Source of the DNA: Chloroflexota bacterium
Lineage (GTDB): Bacteria > Chloroflexota > Anaerolineae > Aggregatilineales > Aggregatilineaceae
Reading direction: 5' to 3'
DNA: 64,000 nt
Assembly: GCA_012729765.1 (NCBI GenBank)
Contig: JAAYCM010000115.1
Coordinates: forward strand, 1-64,000
The position numbers and the translations under genes were made by a program. The notes under the pieces were generated by a model that was given only the letters and a program-made list of their open reading frames with translations, made no database searches and was not told where the DNA came from. This document shows positions 9,348-20,208 of this stretch, piece by piece. How positions within the stretch are numbered: position 1 is the first letter of the stretch; every line of letters begins with the position of its first letter.

Positions 9348-10901
9348 CTATTGGCTCTGCTCGGCCACCGACGCGATCAGCGCCTGCTTGAGCTTCCACA
9401 GCCGGTCGGTCAGCGAAACGTGGTAGATGTGCGGGTTGAGCAGGCGGCGGACGCCGGGGTCCAGGCGCTCGACATCCTCGCGGCGCTGCTGCCGGATCGC
9501 CTCGATATCGGGCAGATCGTAGACCAGCCTGCCCCCGTCCAGAATCGGGATCAGCAGCGGCTCGATGCGCGTGATCTCGTCCTGCGCCAGAACCCGGCTC
9601 TTGGTGTGGTCGGATGGGTGGCGCAGCAGTATAGTGTGCATCGCCTGCGGGTCCTCGTCTTCGGTGCCCAGCAGATCGGCGGTTGCTTTGCCGCGCCGGT
9701 CGTAGACGCGCCAGGCGCACTTGTGGCCGGGGTTGGGCGTCTTGTCGGCTGAGTCCGAAATCTTGATCGCGGGCTTCCAGTGGCCGCCGTCGCAGACCGC
9801 CACCAGCTTATAGACGCCGCCCAGCGCCGGATCGCCCCAGGACGTGATCAGGCGCGTGCCGACGCCGAATGCCAGCCGGTTGATGACGTGGTCGGCGTCC
9901 ATCTCCCAGCGCGGCGCTTCCTCGCGAATCTGCGTCATGATCTGCCAGATCACCAGCTCGTCCAGGTTGCTGGAGAGCACGATCGTCGTAGCGGGGAAGC
10001 CGGCATCGTCCAGCATCTTCGCGGCGCGGATGCTGAGATAGGCCAGGTCGCCGGAGTCGAGGCGGATGCCGACCGGCTCATATCCTTTGCGGCGCAGTTC
10101 TTCGAAGACGGTGATCGCGTTGGGCACGCCGCTTTCGAGCGTGTCAATCGTATCGACCAGCAGCAGGCAGTCATCGGGATACACGTCGGCGTAGGCCCGG
10201 AACGCGCCCAGCTCGCCCATGCCCAGCGCCATAAAAATCTGGACCATACTGTGGGCGTGGGTGCCCTTCGGCGGGTAGCCGAGCACGCGCGAGATGCCGA
10301 CATTCGACGTGTAGTCCGCCCCGCCGATCAGCGCCGCACGTGCCCCGGCGTTGGCCCCCAGACCCTGCGCGCGCCGCATCCCGAATTCCAGCATCAGCCG
10401 CCCGCCGCCGCTCTGGCGGATGCGTGCCGCTTTGGTGGCGATCAGCGTCTGGAAGTTGAGCTGGTTGAGCAGCGCGGTTTCGAGCAGTTGGGCCTGGACA
10501 ATCGGCCCCTGCACAACGGTCAGTGGCACATTGGGATGCACCACGCGCCCTTCGGGGATCGCTTGCAGGCTCAGCCCGTCGAAGCTGCCGTTCTCGCCCA
10601 GCCAGGCCAGGAAATCGTCGTCGAACATGCGCCGCCCGCTGTTGGTGCGCAGGCTGCGCAGATATTCCACGTCCTGCGGGCCGATGCGTGCGGTCCGCAT
10701 CCAGTCGAGCAGCCATTCCAGCCCGGCGTTGATACAGAATCCGGCCTTGTGCAGGCCGTAATCGGGATAGCTGCGGAAGAAGTGATCGAACTGCACTTCT
10801 TTTTCGTGCAGGCCCATGCGGTAATACAACTGGGCCATCGTAAGCTGGTAGTGATCGGTAAACAGAATACCTTCTGCGATCTGCTGCTCGGCGTCGTTCA
10901 T
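9348..10901 (-). CDS. pncB: Nicotinate phosphoribosyltransferase
   Basis: A 517-residue enzyme that joins nicotinate to PRPP (with ATP hydrolysis) to form nicotinate mononucleotide, the salvage entry to NAD. The family signature is complete: [14 protein letters not shown] near the start, a YLRSL segment, EFGMRRAQG, the [20 protein letters not shown] region with the conserved [30 protein letters not shown] and a [10 protein letters not shown] phosphate-binding loop. Length fits the longer PncB class. GGAGG lies just before the ATG at 10901. The gene faces away from the alpha-2-macroglobulin gene, and a TATAAT sits 30 bases upstream. Confidence 0.95.
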   Translation of the reverse strand: MNDAEQQIAEGILFTDHYQLTMAQLYYRMGLHEKEVQFDHFFRSYPDYGLHKAGFCINAGLEWLLDWMRTARIGPQDVEYLRSLRTNSGRRMFDDDFLAWLGENGSFDGLSLQAIPEGRVVHPNVPLTVVQGPIVQAQLLETALLNQLNFQTLIATKAARIRQSGGGRLMLEFGMRRAQGLGANAGARAALIGGADYTSNVGISRVLGYPPKGTHAHSMVQIFMALGMGELGAFRAYADVYPDDCLLLVDTIDTLESGVPNAITVFEELRRKGYEPVGIRLDSGDLAYLSIRAAKMLDDAGFPATTIVLSSNLDELVIWQIMTQIREEAPRWEMDADHVINRLAFGVGTRLITSWGDPALGGVYKLVAVCDGGHWKPAIKISDSADKTPNPGHKCAWRVYDRRGKATADLLGTEDEDPQAMHTILLRHPSDHTKSRVLAQDEITRIEPLLIPILDGGRLVYDLPDIEAIRQQRREDVERLDPGVRRLLNPHIYHVSLTDRLWKLKQALIASVAEQSQ

Positions 10902-10930
10902 GCTTTCCTCCGTGTGTATGGCTCCCTCTG

Positions 10931-10936
10931 ATTATA
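10931..10936 (-). promoter_or_regulatory. Probable -10 element of pncB
   Basis: Perfect TATAAT on the minus strand, 30 bases before the pncB start, giving a leader of about 20 bases that contains the GGAGG site. The -35 region is GC-rich and poor. Confidence 0.45.
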
Positions 10937-10985
10937 GCCACCCCCGGCGGTGGGCGGCGGAATATCTTTGGGCCGGGTTTGGCCG

Positions 10986-10991
10986 TATAAT
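10986..10991 (+). promoter_or_regulatory. Probable -10 element of the alpha-2-macroglobulin gene
   Basis: Perfect TATAAT on the plus strand in the divergent spacer between pncB and the A2M gene. It lies about 120 bases before the GTG start at 11113. No good -35 box is found. Confidence 0.35.
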
Positions 10992-11112
10992 GACGGCGAG
11001 TCGTGCGGCAGCGGGGCCAATCACGCTCGCCGGGAACTTTGCGCGCCGGTTCTACGTCCTGATTATGTATGATCCGTGCACGGCTGTAGAGTCTTGTTCA
11101 GGGAGCTGGAAT

Positions 11113-14100
11113 GTGAACCGCATACACATCCTCTTGCGAAGCATCGGATTTTTAGTGGGCGCGGCGCTGCTGTCGATGGTGGGCAGCGCGCTGGCGCAGA
11201 CCGGCCAGGATGATCTGCCGCCGCACGTGATCGACGTGTGGCCCTATCCCGGCGAAGAAGTCCCACCGGGCGAGGCGGTCATCATCACGTTCGACCAGGC
11301 GATGGACGCCGCCAGTGTCGAGGCCGCGTGGCAGATCGAGCCGCCGGTGTCCGGCAGTTTCAACTGGCTGGACGAGCACACCGTCGCGTTCCTGCCGGAA
11401 GGCGGCTGGGAGCGTGCCACCCGCTACCAGGTCACGCTGGGGACCGGCGCGCAGGCGGCCAACGGCCTGGCGCTGGAGCAGCCCTACGACTTCCATATAC
11501 AGACGGTCGGCTATCTCGAAGTCGCAACCGTGATCCCCGCGCCGGATGCCGAGGGCGTGGATGCTGACGCGACCATCGCTGTGTCGTTTAACCGCCCGGT
11601 CGTGCCGCTGGTTTCGACCGAACAGCTTGCCGATCTGCCCAGCCCGCTCAGCTTCGAGCCGGAGATCGAAGGGTCGGGCGAGTGGGTCAATACCTCGCTC
11701 TACGTCTTCACGCCGGACAAGCCGCTAAACGGCGGGACGACCTTCACCGCGCGCGTCGCCGCCGGGCTGACCGATGTCACCGGCTCGACGCTGCGCGAGG
11801 ACTACGCCTGGCAGTTCAGGACGCTGCCGCCGCAGGTGCTCAACGTCCAGCCCTATCAGGGCGCGACCGGCATCCCGCTGGAGGCGCGCCCCTCGGTCGA
11901 GTTCAGCCAGCCGATGGATCGCCCCAGCACCGAAGAGGCGTTCCTGCTGATCCACAACGGTGAACGCGTGCCGGGATCGTTCGAGTGGAGCGAAGACAGC
12001 CGCCTCCTGACATTCGTGCCGGATGGTCCGCTGGAAATCGAATCGATGTATTCGCTCAGCGTCGCGCCGGGTGCGCGCAGCGCCAGCGGCGAGGCGACCC
12101 TGGACACCGGCATCACCTACACCTTTCAGACGGTGCCCTATCCCGGCATCGAGACGACGTATCCCCGCAACGGCGAGCAGGGTGTGCAGCCGGGCAGCGG
12201 CCTGAGCATCACGTTCAAATCGCCGATGAACACCGCAACGTTTGAGGACAAGGTGCAGTTCGTGTCGCCGGAGCAGGTCGAGTGGAAACCAGTCGTCCAG
12301 GGGCCGCAGGGACTCTACCTGGACTTCGCCTCTCAACCGGAGACGACCTACATCATCACCTTCCGGGCCGGGGCCGAGGACGTCTACGGCAATCCGATCC
12401 AGACCGATCACACCTTCACTTTCACCACCGGCAAGGTCGAACCCTGGGCCACGCTGCCCCTGCCGGAGCGCTTCGCGCTAACCAGCGCCTACCGCGACGA
12501 CACGCGAATTGTGATGGGCGTCCAGGGCAAGCCGACGGTCGATTTCCGGCTCTATCGCGTCGAGACGGAGCAGATCGGGCTGGCGATGCGCGCCTACTAC
12601 GACGAGAAGGAAACCCGGCTCACCCGCCCGGAGAATCTGGTGCGCGAGTGGTCGCAGCAGCTTGAACCCGGCCCCAGCCAGTATGGCGTGGATGACGTGC
12701 TGCTGGCCTCGGACGAAGGCGGCAAGCTGCCGCCCGGCGTCTACTATCTGCAAGCGCGCGCACCCAACAACAGAAGATATCCAGAGGTAGCCGGGCTGGG
12801 TGTCGTAACGGCCAACCTGACGGTCAAGCGCGGCCCCGGCGAGATGCTGGTCTGGGTGACGGACCTGCAAAGCGCCGAGCCGGTGGTCGGGACGAGTGTG
12901 CGGCTGTACAACATCGAGGGGCGCCTGATTGCCAGCGGCGAAACCAACGAAGAGGGTATCTTCCGCACGGCGGTGCAGACCGACTCGCCCGACGATTTCG
13001 TGTATGCCATCGCCGAGGGGACCGATGTCTACGGCGTGTGGCATTCGTGGAGCGAGGCGGACCTGCCTGATACCGCCGGGTATCTCTACACCGACCGCCC
13101 GATCTACCGCCCCGGCCAGAAGGTCTACTTCCGGGGGGCCGTGCGCGACCGGCAGGATATGAATTACAGCCTGCCCGAAGGCGAGACGGTCTATGTCACG
13201 ATTGACGTGAACTGGGGATCGCTGCGCCTGTTCGAGGGCGAGCTGCCGCTGAGCGAGTTTGGCACCTTCGACGGCGAGATCGAGCTGCCCGAAGATATCG
13301 AGCTGGGGAATGCCAGCATCGTCGCGCGCTATCGCCACGACTATGATGCCAGCGTCAACTTCACCATCGCCGAGTTCCGCACGCCGGAATATCGCGTCGA
13401 TGTCACGCCCGACAACCTGTCAATCGTCCAGGGCGACCCGCTGCGCGCCATCGTAGGGGCGTCCTACTACTTCGGCGGGCCGGTGAGCGACGCCGACCTG
13501 ACCTGGAACGCGATCGGCCAGACGGCCTACTTCCAGTACACCGGGCCGGGGCGCTACACCTTTACCGACTCGGAGCAGGAATACTTTAGCTGGGTCCAGA
13601 TCGGCAGCGGTTCTGAGCCGACCGACACCAGCGGCCAGGTACTGATCAACCTGGAAGATACCGACGCGCCCTCGATCCGCCCGATGACAATCTCGCTCGA
13701 AGCCGAGGTGGTGGACGAGAGCGGGCAGTACATCAGCGGGCGCACGTCGGTGCTGGCCCATCCCGCCAATGTCTATGTCGGGCTGCGCTCGGAGCGTTAC
13801 TTCGGGCGCGAGAACACGCCGTTTGCAATCGACCTGATCGCGGTCACGCCGGAGAGCGAGCCGATCGCCGGGCAGGAGATCGATCTGACGCTGGTCGAGA
13901 TTCGCTGGGAGCGCATGCCGGTCGAAGGTGAGTTCGGCCAGTATCGCTGGGAGCGCCGGGAGATCGAGGTCGAAACCGGCGATGTGACGACTGGCAGCGA
14001 CGGCACGGCGCACTACAGTTTCACCCCGCCGCAGGCCGGAATCTACCAGGTGCGTGCTCAGGTGCGCGACGCGCGCGAGCGGATCAACCGCAGCTCGCTG

Positions 14101-17025
14101 CGCTTCTGGGTGACAGGCAACAGGCCGGTGTGGTGGGGCGAGCCGAGCGACACGATCGATCTGATCGCGGACAAGGAAGCCTACCAGCCGGGCGATACCG
14201 CGCAAATCCTGGTCCCGGTGCCGTTCAGCGGCGAGTCCTACGCGCTGGTGACGGTTGAGCGGGCGGGCGTGCAGCAGTATGAAGTCGTGCGCGTCGAAGG
14301 CTCGACCCTGCTCTACGACCTGCCGATCACCGAAGCCCACGTGCCGACCGTCTACTTCACGGTGACGCTGGTCAAGGGCGTGGACGAGGAAAGTGCCAAC
14401 CCATCCTACCGCGTTGGCACGATCCAGCTTCCGGTAACGCCTGTCAACCAGCGGCTCAATGTGACGGTCACACCGTCGGAGATGCTGGCCCAGCCGGGCG
14501 ACACGCTCACGCTCGACGTCAAGACGACCGACGCGCGCGGTGAGCCGGTCAGCGCCGAAGTGGGCGTAACCCTGACCGATCTCGCCATCCTGTCGCTGCT
14601 GCCGCCCAACAGCATCCCGCTGGAAGAGGCGTTCTATGGCCGGCAGTCCAACTACGTCTATACCGGCGTGGCGCTCGACGCGCTGCTGGATACGATGTCG
14701 GACGAGCTTTTGCAGCAAAAGGAGCGTCTGCAAGCTGCCGCTGCACCGGGGGCCGCCCCGATGCCCACGATGACCGCCGGGTTTGCGATGGATACCGCCG
14801 TAGAAGAGTCCGCGATGGCGGATGGCGCAGCTCAGAATGCCGCGCCCGAAGTGACGATCCGGCAGGACTTCCAGCAGACGCCGCTGTGGGCCCCGCGCGT
14901 GGTGACGGATGCAAGCGGGCAGGCGACGATCAGCGTCACGCTGCCGGACAATCTGACCACCTGGCATCTGGATGCGCGCGGACTGACCGCCGAGACACAG
15001 GTCGGTGACGCCGCTCTGGACGTGATGAGCACCCTGCCGCTGCTGGTGCGCCCGGTCGCCCCGCGCTTTTTCGTGGAAGGCGATCGCGTGCGGCTGGCGA
15101 GCGTGATCAATAACAACACCGGCGCGGTGCAGACGGTCGAAGCGATCTTGCAGGCGACCGGCGTCACGTTCGAGAGCGACGAAACGCAGTCGGTCACCAT
15201 CCCCGCCGGGCAGCGCGCCCGCGTCGAGTGGATGGTCACGGTCGAAGATGTGCCGTTCGTCGATCTGACCTTCATCGCCATCGGCGCGGACGGCTATCAG
15301 GACGCGACCAAGCCGACTCTCGCGACCGGGCCGGACGGCACGATCCCGGTGTATCGCTATACCGCACCAGACACGGTCGGGACGGGCGGCGTGCTGCGTG
15401 AGGAAGGCGCGCGCACCGAGGCGATCAGTCTGCCGCCGCGCCTGGACGCCGACCAGGGCGAGCTAACCATCCAGGTCGATCACTCGCTGGCCGCGACCAC
15501 GATCGACGCGCTGGACTATCTGCGCAACTTCGAGCACCAGTGCATCGAGCAGACGGTCAGCCGCTTTCTGCCCAATATCATGACCTATCGCGCGCTCAAG
15601 GACCTGGGCCTGGACGATCCGGAGCTTGAGGCCAAGCTGCGCGACGCGCTCGACTTTGCGCTCAACAAGCTCGCCAACGAGCAGAATCCCGATGGCGGCT
15701 GGGGCTGGTTTGGCGGGATGGAGAGCAATTCCTACGTCACCGCCTACGCCGCGCTGGGCCTCATCGAGGCGCGCAGCGCCGGGTTCGATCTCGATACGGC
15801 GATGGTCGATCGCGCGCTCAACTATGTGCGCGGCGCGTTTGTCCGCCCCGGCATCGATACGCCGGTTTGGGAGCTGAACCGCCAGGCATTCTACAGCTAC
15901 GTGCTGGCGCGCGGTGGCTGGGATGTCAGGCCGGAATTGGACGCCCTGCACCAGCAGCGGCTGGAGATGGACTACTGGGCGCGGGCGTTCATGCTGATGG
16001 CCTATCACGAGCTTGATCCCGGCAGCGCGCAGATCGCCGATCTGGTCAGCGACCTGCAAACCGGCGCGATCCTCTCGGCCACCGGCGCGCACTGGGAAGA
16101 GGACGAGATCGACTGGTGGAACTGGAACAGCGACACGCGCACGACCGCGCTGGCTCTGGCGGCGCTAACCCGCGTCCAGCCGCAGAGCGATCTGCTGCCC
16201 AACGTCGTGCGCTGGCTGATGGTCGCGCGCCGGGGCGATCATTGGGAGACGACCCAGGAAACGGCCTGGGCGGTCATGGGCCTGACCGACTGGATGGTCG
16301 CCAGCGGCGAGCTGCGCGGCAGCTATGACTACGCCGTCACGCTCAACGGTGACGTGCAGGTCGAAGGCACGGTCACGCCCGACACGGTGCGCGAGGGCCA
16401 GACGCTCCGCGTCCAGGTACGCGATCTGCTGCGCGACGAGGCCAACCGCCTGATCCTGATCCGGGGTGAGGGCGAGGGCGTGCTCTACTACTCAGCCCAC
16501 CTCAAGCTGCGGCTGTGGGCGTCTGAGGCGAAACCGATCAGCCGCGGCGTCAGCGTCAGCCGCGAGTATTTCGTGGAAGACAAACCGGGCGAGCCGGTCA
16601 CCAGTGCGCAGGTCGGCGACGTGATCACGGTGCGAGTTACGCTCACGCTGCCGCAGAGCATCTACTACTTCGTGCTGGAAGACCCGATCCCTGCCGGGAC
16701 CGAGCCGGTGGATACCTCGCTGTTGACCACGAGCCAGCTCAACGAGCCGCCGGCGCTGTATCCTGACGACGAGCCGTACTACTGGTTCTGGGGCTGGTGG
16801 TATTGGGATCATACCGAGATGCGCGACGAGAAGGTGAATCTCTACGCCGACTTCCTGCCGGGCGGCACCTACACCTACACCTACCAGGTGCGGGCGACCG
16901 TCCCCGGCGAGTTCCAGACCATGCCCAGCCACGCCTACGCGTTCTACTTCCCCGAAGTCTTTGGGCGCGGCGCGGGCACACTCTTCACCATCGAGCCGGA
17001 GAGCGGGCCGGAGCAGGTCGAATAA
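11113..17025 (+). CDS. Alpha-2-macroglobulin family protein
   Basis: A 1970-residue exported protease-trapping protein. I start it at GTG 11113: GGGAG at 11101-11105 is 7 bases upstream and the frame opens straight into a signal peptide (basic NRIHILLR, hydrophobic core, SALAQ). Several Ig-like Big_5 repeats follow (each with DVWPYPGEEV- or VQPYQGA-type openings and a FDQAMD/FSQPMD strand), then macroglobulin domains, the A2M core (TDRPIYRPGQKVYFRG; QDFQQTPLWAPRVVTD) and a thioester domain with CIEQ at residues 1477-1480. The helical TED has repeated NPDGGWGWFGG and WNWNSDTRTTALALAAL segments. Bacterial A2Ms are thought to guard the envelope against invading proteases and are often paired with PBP1C; no pbpC is found here. 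It has no lipobox, so it may be released or held by its hydrophobic N-terminus. Confidence 0.93.
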   Translation: MNRIHILLRSIGFLVGAALLSMVGSALAQTGQDDLPPHVIDVWPYPGEEVPPGEAVIITFDQAMDAASVEAAWQIEPPVSGSFNWLDEHTVAFLPEGGWERATRYQVTLGTGAQAANGLALEQPYDFHIQTVGYLEVATVIPAPDAEGVDADATIAVSFNRPVVPLVSTEQLADLPSPLSFEPEIEGSGEWVNTSLYVFTPDKPLNGGTTFTARVAAGLTDVTGSTLREDYAWQFRTLPPQVLNVQPYQGATGIPLEARPSVEFSQPMDRPSTEEAFLLIHNGERVPGSFEWSEDSRLLTFVPDGPLEIESMYSLSVAPGARSASGEATLDTGITYTFQTVPYPGIETTYPRNGEQGVQPGSGLSITFKSPMNTATFEDKVQFVSPEQVEWKPVVQGPQGLYLDFASQPETTYIITFRAGAEDVYGNPIQTDHTFTFTTGKVEPWATLPLPERFALTSAYRDDTRIVMGVQGKPTVDFRLYRVETEQIGLAMRAYYDEKETRLTRPENLVREWSQQLEPGPSQYGVDDVLLASDEGGKLPPGVYYLQARAPNNRRYPEVAGLGVVTANLTVKRGPGEMLVWVTDLQSAEPVVGTSVRLYNIEGRLIASGETNEEGIFRTAVQTDSPDDFVYAIAEGTDVYGVWHSWSEADLPDTAGYLYTDRPIYRPGQKVYFRGAVRDRQDMNYSLPEGETVYVTIDVNWGSLRLFEGELPLSEFGTFDGEIELPEDIELGNASIVARYRHDYDASVNFTIAEFRTPEYRVDVTPDNLSIVQGDPLRAIVGASYYFGGPVSDADLTWNAIGQTAYFQYTGPGRYTFTDSEQEYFSWVQIGSGSEPTDTSGQVLINLEDTDAPSIRPMTISLEAEVVDESGQYISGRTSVLAHPANVYVGLRSERYFGRENTPFAIDLIAVTPESEPIAGQEIDLTLVEIRWERMPVEGEFGQYRWERREIEVETGDVTTGSDGTAHYSFTPPQAGIYQVRAQVRDARERINRSSLRFWVTGNRPVWWGEPSDTIDLIADKEAYQPGDTAQILVPVPFSGESYALVTVERAGVQQYEVVRVEGSTLLYDLPITEAHVPTVYFTVTLVKGVDEESANPSYRVGTIQLPVTPVNQRLNVTVTPSEMLAQPGDTLTLDVKTTDARGEPVSAEVGVTLTDLAILSLLPPNSIPLEEAFYGRQSNYVYTGVALDALLDTMSDELLQQKERLQAAAAPGAAPMPTMTAGFAMDTAVEESAMADGAAQNAAPEVTIRQDFQQTPLWAPRVVTDASGQATISVTLPDNLTTWHLDARGLTAETQVGDAALDVMSTLPLLVRPVAPRFFVEGDRVRLASVINNNTGAVQTVEAILQATGVTFESDETQSVTIPAGQRARVEWMVTVEDVPFVDLTFIAIGADGYQDATKPTLATGPDGTIPVYRYTAPDTVGTGGVLREEGARTEAISLPPRLDADQGELTIQVDHSLAATTIDALDYLRNFEHQCIEQTVSRFLPNIMTYRALKDLGLDDPELEAKLRDALDFALNKLANEQNPDGGWGWFGGMESNSYVTAYAALGLIEARSAGFDLDTAMVDRALNYVRGAFVRPGIDTPVWELNRQAFYSYVLARGGWDVRPELDALHQQRLEMDYWARAFMLMAYHELDPGSAQIADLVSDLQTGAILSATGAHWEEDEIDWWNWNSDTRTTALALAALTRVQPQSDLLPNVVRWLMVARRGDHWETTQETAWAVMGLTDWMVASGELRGSYDYAVTLNGDVQVEGTVTPDTVREGQTLRVQVRDLLRDEANRLILIRGEGEGVLYYSAHLKLRLWASEAKPISRGVSVSREYFVEDKPGEPVTSAQVGDVITVRVTLTLPQSIYYFVLEDPIPAGTEPVDTSLLTTSQLNEPPALYPDDEPYYWFWGWWYWDHTEMRDEKVNLYADFLPGGTYTYTYQVRATVPGEFQTMPSHAYAFYFPEVFGRGAGTLFTIEPESGPEQVE

Positions 17026-17053
17026 CCCGCCCGGCACGATCCATGTGAATCAA

Positions 17054-17086
17054 AACAGGCCCCTTGCGGTATACCAGGGGCCTGTT
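17054..17086. terminator. Bidirectional terminator between A2M and the oxidase operon
   Basis: AACAGGCCCCT at 17054-17064 pairs perfectly with AGGGGCCTGTT at 17076-17086, with an 11-base loop. T-rich sequence follows on the plus strand (CGTTTTC). It separates two convergent genes. Confidence 0.8.
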
Positions 17087-17106
17087 CGTTTTCAGATGCA
17101 GGATGC

Positions 17107-17691
17107 TTACAGCGACAGCACGATCAGCGCCATCGCCGCGAACGGCACGGCAAACAGGAATACCGCCGCGTAGAGTTTGCTGTCGAAGCGCAGGTGCATG
17201 AAGAACATCACGACCAGCAGCACCTTCGCCGTCGAGAGCGCCACCAGCGGCCCGACAATCGAGAAGGGAACGTCGATGTAGGTCAGGGCGACTTCAACGG
17301 CGGTGATGATCGCCAGCGCGACAAACACGCCGATATACGTCATGCGGTGCGAGTGCTCGTGCACCGGGCGGGACGCCGGCCAGAAGTTGGCCCGCAGCAT
17401 CTCCAGCGGCGACGGGCGCGGCCCGGTTTCGACCTCGGCTTCAGGCTCGAACGGCGCAGCGTCGCGCTGCCAGGGCAGCCGCTCGTCGGCCACATCCGGG
17501 CGGCGCGAGAGCACCAGCCACAGCGGGACGAGCGCGACCAGGTTGCCGACCGCGCCCGCGATCGTGCCCAGCAGCGCCGCGAGCCACTCGTTGACCCGCT
17601 TGTTCGCTGCCAGGATCGGCGTCACGACGCCGCCGATCAGCGCGCCACTCATCGCCCAGAACAGAATCAGAAGTACCAGCGATTGATCCAT
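17107..17691 (-). CDS. Cytochrome c oxidase subunit IV family protein with an N-terminal 2-TM extension
   Basis: A 194-residue membrane protein, last gene of the oxidase operon, 13 bases after subunit III. The C-terminal ~95 residues match the prokaryotic COX IV (CtaF/CoxD) pattern: YIGVFVALAIITAVEV, then a helix, then the typical STAKVLLVVMFFMHLRFD segment and a final helix. The N-terminal ~65 residues are an extra pair of membrane helices (LVLLILFWAMSGALIGGVV and AALLGTIAGAVGNLVALV) joined by a charged linker of ~40 residues. COX IV proteins are usually about 100 residues, so this is an N-terminal addition or fusion of unknown role. It is probably an assembly or stability subunit of the caa3 oxidase. 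Confidence 0.82.
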   Translation of the reverse strand: MDQSLVLLILFWAMSGALIGGVVTPILAANKRVNEWLAALLGTIAGAVGNLVALVPLWLVLSRRPDVADERLPWQRDAAPFEPEAEVETGPRPSPLEMLRANFWPASRPVHEHSHRMTYIGVFVALAIITAVEVALTYIDVPFSIVGPLVALSTAKVLLVVMFFMHLRFDSKLYAAVFLFAVPFAAMALIVLSL

Positions 17692-17704
17692 GCGCTTGCT
17701 GCCC

Positions 17705-18523
17705 CTAGTGAATCAGGTAGATGACCGTGAAGAGCACGATCCACACGACATCGACGAAGTGCCAGTACAGCCCGAACAGCTCGACGCCCAGGTAGTTGTC
17801 GGCGGAATACGTGCCCTGCCGCGCCTTGATCAACAGCAGCGCCAGCCATGCCACGCCGCTGAACACGTGCAGACCATGAAAGCCGGTCGTCAGGAAGAAG
17901 GTCGTCCCGAAGATCGTATCGACGGTGATGTCGTGGTGCATCAGCTCGTACCACTCGAACGCCTGGATGCTGAGGAACACCACGCCCAGCACGAGCGTGA
18001 CCAGCATCCAGTTGCGGAAGACGCGCCGGTCGTTGGACTGGATCGCTTCCAGTCCCATCACGACCGCGAAGCTGCTGACGATCAGCACCGTCGTGCCAAC
18101 GGTGGCGAGCGGCAGGCTGAGGACCTCGTAGGCTTCCTCGAAGCCGTGCTCGATCTTGAAGGCGATGAACGCCCCGATCAGCGACGCGAAGAACATCACT
18201 TCCGAGGCCAGGAAGGCCCACATGCCGAGCTTGCGGTCGTTAAGCTGCGGCAGCCAGTTGGGATGCAGATCGATTTCCGGGAAGCTGCCCATCTTCCACA
18301 CGCCAAACGCCACCACCGGCACCGCCAGGATCAGCATCCAGGGCATGATCACCGACAGTACCAGCAGCATCGCCCCCACGCCCACGATGAAGGGCGCGTA
18401 GGATGGCGGCGGCAGGTGGATCTCCTCGTGGCCTGGCGTGTCGTCGTAGGCCGGCTCGAACTCGTGCGTTAAGATGTCCGGCTCGCCAACGGCGTCCGGC
18501 ACGGTGCGAACGTTACCGCTCAT
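17705..18523 (-). CDS. ctaE: Cytochrome c oxidase subunit III
   Basis: A 272-residue integral membrane subunit of the heme-copper oxidase. The N-terminal ~45 residues are a soluble acidic tail, followed by two helices ([17 protein letters not shown]) and the five-helix core: [22 protein letters not shown] with the conserved glutamate in [37 protein letters not shown] with the conserved H-G-x-H, and [21 protein letters not shown]. Its ATG overlaps the stop of subunit I by 4 bases (ATGA), indicating translational coupling. It supports the oxygen-reducing core of subunit I and lies between ctaD and the subunit IV-like gene. Confidence 0.95.
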   Translation of the reverse strand: MSGNVRTVPDAVGEPDILTHEFEPAYDDTPGHEEIHLPPPSYAPFIVGVGAMLLVLSVIMPWMLILAVPVVAFGVWKMGSFPEIDLHPNWLPQLNDRKLGMWAFLASEVMFFASLIGAFIAFKIEHGFEEAYEVLSLPLATVGTTVLIVSSFAVVMGLEAIQSNDRRVFRNWMLVTLVLGVVFLSIQAFEWYELMHHDITVDTIFGTTFFLTTGFHGLHVFSGVAWLALLLIKARQGTYSADNYLGVELFGLYWHFVDVVWIVLFTVIYLIH

Positions 18524-20166
18524 GCGTGCTCCCCCTCTGGCGCGAGGCCCAACCGCGCGTCGCGCGCCGGACGGCGGCTGTGCACGACCGGCGCCTGTTC
18601 ATAGTTATACTCCGGCGGCGGCGAGGTCGTCGTCCATTCCAGCGTGTCGCCTTCCCACGGATCGCTACCGGCTGGCTCGTGGTTCAGGGCGCTGCGGATC
18701 ATGTTGTAGATCAGGATCATGATCGACACGCCCATGATGATCCCGCCGACCGTAGACAGCACGTTGAGATCGGTCCAGCCCCGGTCGGCGCCATAGTCGT
18801 AGATGCGGCGCGGCATCCCCCACAGGCCCAGGATGTGCATCGGGAAGTAGGTGATGTGGAAGCCGACGAAAATCGTCCAGAACTGGAGCTTGCCCAGCTT
18901 CTCGTCCAGCTTGTAGCCGAACATCTTCGGCCACCAGTAGTACAGCCCGGCGAAGATGCCGAACGCGCCACCGCCGAACAGCGTATAGTGCAGGTGCGCC
19001 ACCATCCAGTACGAGTCGTGAACCTGCTCGTCAATTGGCAGAATGGCCTGGAACACGCCCGTGATGCCGCCGATCAGGAACGACACCAGGAAACCGATGG
19101 CGTAAAGCATCGGCGTATCGAAGTGAAGCGAGCCGCCGATCATGGTGAAGACCCAGTTGAAAACCTTCACCCCGGTCGGCACGGCAATCAGCATGGTCGA
19201 AAAGACGAAGATCGCCTCAACCGTCGGGGGCAGGCCGACCGTGAACATATGATGCGTCCACGTGCTGAAGCCGAGCACGCCGATTGCGATCGTCGAGATC
19301 ACCAGCGCGGGATAGCCGAAAACCGGCTTGCGCGAGAAAACCGGCAGGACTTCCGACACAATACCCATCGCCGGCAGAATGATGATGTATACCGCCGGGT
19401 GCGAGTAGAACCAGAAATAGTGCTGCCACAGCACCGGGTCGCCGCCGGCGGTCGCGTTGAAGAACTGCGTGCCGAAGTTGCGGTCCGCGATCAGCATCAT
19501 AAAGCCGCCGGTCAGCATCGGCGTCGCCAGCAGGATCATGAAGCCCATCGTGAGCGTCGTCCAGGCGAACATCGGCATCTTCATCAGGTTCATGCCTTTG
19601 GCGCGCATCCGCAGGATGGTCACGATGAAGTTGACCGAGCCGATCAGCGACGAGGTGCCGACCAGCGCCAGGCCCAGCAGCCACAGGTCCATTCCATTGC
19701 CCGGCGAGTATTCCTTACCGCTCAGCGGGGGATAGGCGGTCCAGCCGCCCGCTGCTGCGCCGTCGGGGGCCAGAAAACCACCGTAGACGATCAGCCCGCC
19801 GAACAGGAACAGCCAGTAGCTCAGCGCGTTCAGCCGGGGGAACGCCATATCGCGCGCGCCGATCAGCAGCGGCACGATATAGTTTGCCAGCCCCGCGCCC
19901 ATCGGGATCACGAACAGAAAGACCATCGTGGTCCCGTGCATCGAGAAGAGTTGGTTATACAGCTCGGCATCGACGAGCTGCTGGCCGGGCGCGGACAGCT
20001 CCACGCGCATGACCTGTGCCAGGGCGATCCCGACCACGAAAAACGTGAACGCGGTCAGGACATACATGATCCCGATCTTCTTGTGATCGACGGTGGTAAT
20101 CCACGCCGCCAGCCCGCTCGGACGCGGGGCTGCGGTGGCGCGTGCAGTGGATGTGATCGTTGCCAT
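18520..20166 (-). CDS. ctaD: Cytochrome c oxidase subunit I (A2-type heme-copper oxidase)
   Basis: A 548-residue catalytic subunit that reduces O2 to water and pumps protons. Visible ligands: H77 ([11 protein letters not shown]) for the low-spin heme; H256 and the cross-linked Y260 in FYSHPAVYI; the paired histidines in THHMFTVG; and the late helix [12 protein letters not shown]. The helix VI motif is YSHPAVY, not GHPEVY: the proton-channel glutamate is replaced by Tyr-Ser, which defines the A2 subfamily. A K-channel lysine region [15 protein letters not shown] is present. Standard length. It is second in the operon after subunit II and overlaps subunit III by 4 bases. Confidence 0.96.
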   Translation of the reverse strand: MATITSTARATAAPRPSGLAAWITTVDHKKIGIMYVLTAFTFFVVGIALAQVMRVELSAPGQQLVDAELYNQLFSMHGTTMVFLFVIPMGAGLANYIVPLLIGARDMAFPRLNALSYWLFLFGGLIVYGGFLAPDGAAAGGWTAYPPLSGKEYSPGNGMDLWLLGLALVGTSSLIGSVNFIVTILRMRAKGMNLMKMPMFAWTTLTMGFMILLATPMLTGGFMMLIADRNFGTQFFNATAGGDPVLWQHYFWFYSHPAVYIIILPAMGIVSEVLPVFSRKPVFGYPALVISTIAIGVLGFSTWTHHMFTVGLPPTVEAIFVFSTMLIAVPTGVKVFNWVFTMIGGSLHFDTPMLYAIGFLVSFLIGGITGVFQAILPIDEQVHDSYWMVAHLHYTLFGGGAFGIFAGLYYWWPKMFGYKLDEKLGKLQFWTIFVGFHITYFPMHILGLWGMPRRIYDYGADRGWTDLNVLSTVGGIIMGVSIMILIYNMIRSALNHEPAGSDPWEGDTLEWTTTSPPPEYNYEQAPVVHSRRPARDARLGLAPEGEHA

Positions 20167-20208
20167 GCTCAGAAGTCTCCAAGTCTTTTCACAGCTAACT
20201 GGTCCGGG

